A stretch of 23,085 nt of DNA from an uncultured Eubacteriales bacterium. GTDB lineage: Bacteria > Bacillota > Clostridia > Oscillospirales > Acutalibacteraceae. Every line of letters starts with the position of its first letter. Position 1 is the stretch's first letter. The DNA is taken from assembly GCA_934647945.1 (NCBI GenBank), contig CAKUFK010000024.1, forward strand, positions 1-23,085, written 5' to 3'. This document shows positions 22,318-23,085 of this stretch, piece by piece. Position numbers and translations under genes: made by a program. Below the pieces are notes generated by a model. The model worked only from the letters and a program-made list of their open reading frames with translations. It made no database searches and was not told the origin of the DNA.

Positions 22318-22366
22318 TGGAACATCCGTTCCATTCTATTGGACCAAAAAACAAAACGTTTGTCAA
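22318..22366 (-). promoter_or_regulatory. Promoter and LexA-type box of solitary barstar
   Basis: On the minus strand, TTGACA (22366-22361), 17 nt, TCCAAT (22343-22338). The sequence aligns with the toxin promoter, but its -10 is weaker. TGGAAC-ATCC-GTTCCA (22318-22333) holds GAAC-N4-GTTC (22320-22331), placed as in the toxin promoter. Confidence 0.7.
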
Positions 22367-22370
22367 GAGG

Positions 22371-22609
22371 CATGGTTCTGGCTTCCACGCAGGAGGTGCT
22401 GGCCGTCAATTTGCGCGGCATGAAGGAAAAGGGACTTGCGCCGAGCTTCAACCCCGCGTGAGTATAGGCGAAGCCTCGAACCGCTCCTGGCAATGGCGCG
22501 AGGCCTATGAGGCGAGGAAGCCGGATGAGCCGATAAATAGAATGGTCGAAAGGAATACAGAGCATCGTATACAGACGCTCTGAACCGTACCCCAAAGAGT
22601 AGAGCAGTT
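22371..22609 (+). pseudogene. Possible remnant of a divergent XRE-type gene start
   Basis: From ATG 22371 the plus strand reads MVLASTQEVLAVNLRGMKEK, then GLAPSF, ending at a TGA near 22461. The first part resembles the opening helix of an XRE regulator (NLRxxKEKGL), then the likeness stops. The rest of the stretch has only short frames and no recognisable domain. If real, it is a truncated gene that once diverged from the barstar promoter. Confidence is low. Confidence 0.25.
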
Positions 22610-23011
22610 TTATACTTTCTTCCGCGTTAAGATTATTCCAACGATTGTCCCTATAAGAATTATCGGTGCAAATCTGACAAACAGCCATTCGAATGCGTGA
22701 AAAGCTACTCCGGTAACGGCGGTTTCAGGGTCACTAAAATTCCAATCTAAGTAAGGGCTACTTAATGCTATTAAGACCGCAGAAATTATTACTGTGATCG
22801 CACACAATGAGATAAATAGCCAATGAAATATTTTTCGTCTCGTGATCTTCCGTTTTGCGAGCTGTAAGTTTATAATCTCCAGTTTTTCGGAAATCGCTTT
22901 TAAGTCATCAACCTTTGATTCAATAACAGTTTCTCCAAGCAAAGTGCTTACTGGTGTTTCCAGCTCCTCTGATATGGAAATCAACATATCAGAATCAGGA
23001 ACTGACAATCC
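22610..23011 (-). pseudogene. 5'-truncated XRE regulator with membrane C-terminus
   Basis: The frame begins GLSVPDSDMLISISEELETP, the usual end of an XRE helix-turn-helix (after the SRWE-type recognition helix). A linker follows with STLLGETVIESKVDDLKAISEKLEIINLQL, then KRKITRRK and two hydrophobic helices (LFISLCAITVIISAVLIAL and LFVRFAPIILIGTIVGIIL), ending LTRKKV. Full members start with about 55 more residues of DNA-binding domain. Here an in-frame TAA lies four codons before the kept part, and the DNA beyond is unrelated, so the reading head is gone. A TTG start at 23008 would give a headless membrane protein. The segment is AT-rich, and recombination probably removed the 5' end. Confidence 0.7.
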
Positions 23012-23065
23012 GGTATCACATAGTTAAAGATATTGGTATCATTCAATCAATTTTGCCGATAAAGC

Positions 23066-23082
23066 GGTAGAAGATTTCTACC
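23066..23082. repeat. Small hairpin at window end
   Basis: GGTAGAA, three bases, TTCTACC. It lies about 55 bp beyond the break point of the truncated XRE gene. Function is unknown, and the sequence runs off the window. Confidence 0.4.
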
Positions 23083-23085
23083 TCC

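Noticed and set aside
22242..22688. 148-codon minus-strand frame upstream of barstar B
   Set aside because: It spans the promoter and LexA-type box and has no recognisable domain.

Overview
The window looks like chromosomal DNA of a gut-type, GC-rich Firmicute, most likely a Clostridia member of the Oscillospirales/Ruminococcaceae kind. The grounds are strong AGGAGG ribosome sites, sigma-A promoters of the TTGACA/TATAAT type, a T-box leader, a CIRCE element, GAAC-N4-GTTC (Gram-positive LexA-type) boxes, and high GC in the core genes. No species can be named from the sequence alone. Core genes are visibly GC-rich. Three AT-richer patches (about 280-2460, 15600-16200 and 21200-23085) stand out as acquired or rearranged DNA.

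Layout. 1-2760: a tRNA-Leu(CAA) with terminator, then an AT-rich segment with an array of four mini-hairpins, a repeated palindromic terminator element, and a gene whose product joins an AraC-type DNA-binding domain to a large C-terminal domain. 2762-6281 (minus strand): an unrecognised membrane protein with an N-terminal CxxC pair, then a biosynthetic-type threonine ammonia-lyase (ilvA) behind a T-box leader with an apparent isoleucine (AUC) specifier, then a small Cys-rich protein. The Cys-rich gene diverges from a small XRE regulator across a near-perfect 27-bp palindrome. 6859-10463 (plus): a heterodimeric ABC exporter pair, the first subunit having a degenerate ATP site. 10550-11500 (minus): a nitroreductase and a YjbQ-family protein. 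11586-14389 (plus): CIRCE-controlled clpB.

14643-16286: a frameshifted small XRE gene, a P-loop kinase-like gene, an intact small XRE gene, and a divergent 29-codon ORF behind a perfect 30-bp palindrome that covers its -10 box. 16720-20446 (minus): a carbohydrate-type operon of an AraC regulator, two Gfo/Idh/MocA-type proteins (the second lacking the usual glycine-rich motif) and a sugar phosphate isomerase/epimerase-like TIM barrel.

20779-22366 (minus) is the most interesting part. It is a barnase-barstar toxin-immunity locus. The toxin gene encodes a C-terminal barnase domain with all catalytic residues, fused to a short Cys-x2-Cys...Cys-x-Cys segment that resembles the end of a phage MuF-type head protein. 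It is followed 14 nt later by barstar. A second barstar (86/100 identical residues) with its own terminator lies upstream in an indel-free duplication offset by exactly 1113 bp. The promoters of the toxin operon and of the solitary barstar are related, and both carry a GAAC-N4-GTTC box, suggesting SOS (LexA) control. The window ends with gene remnants, including a 5'-truncated XRE regulator with a membrane C-terminus.
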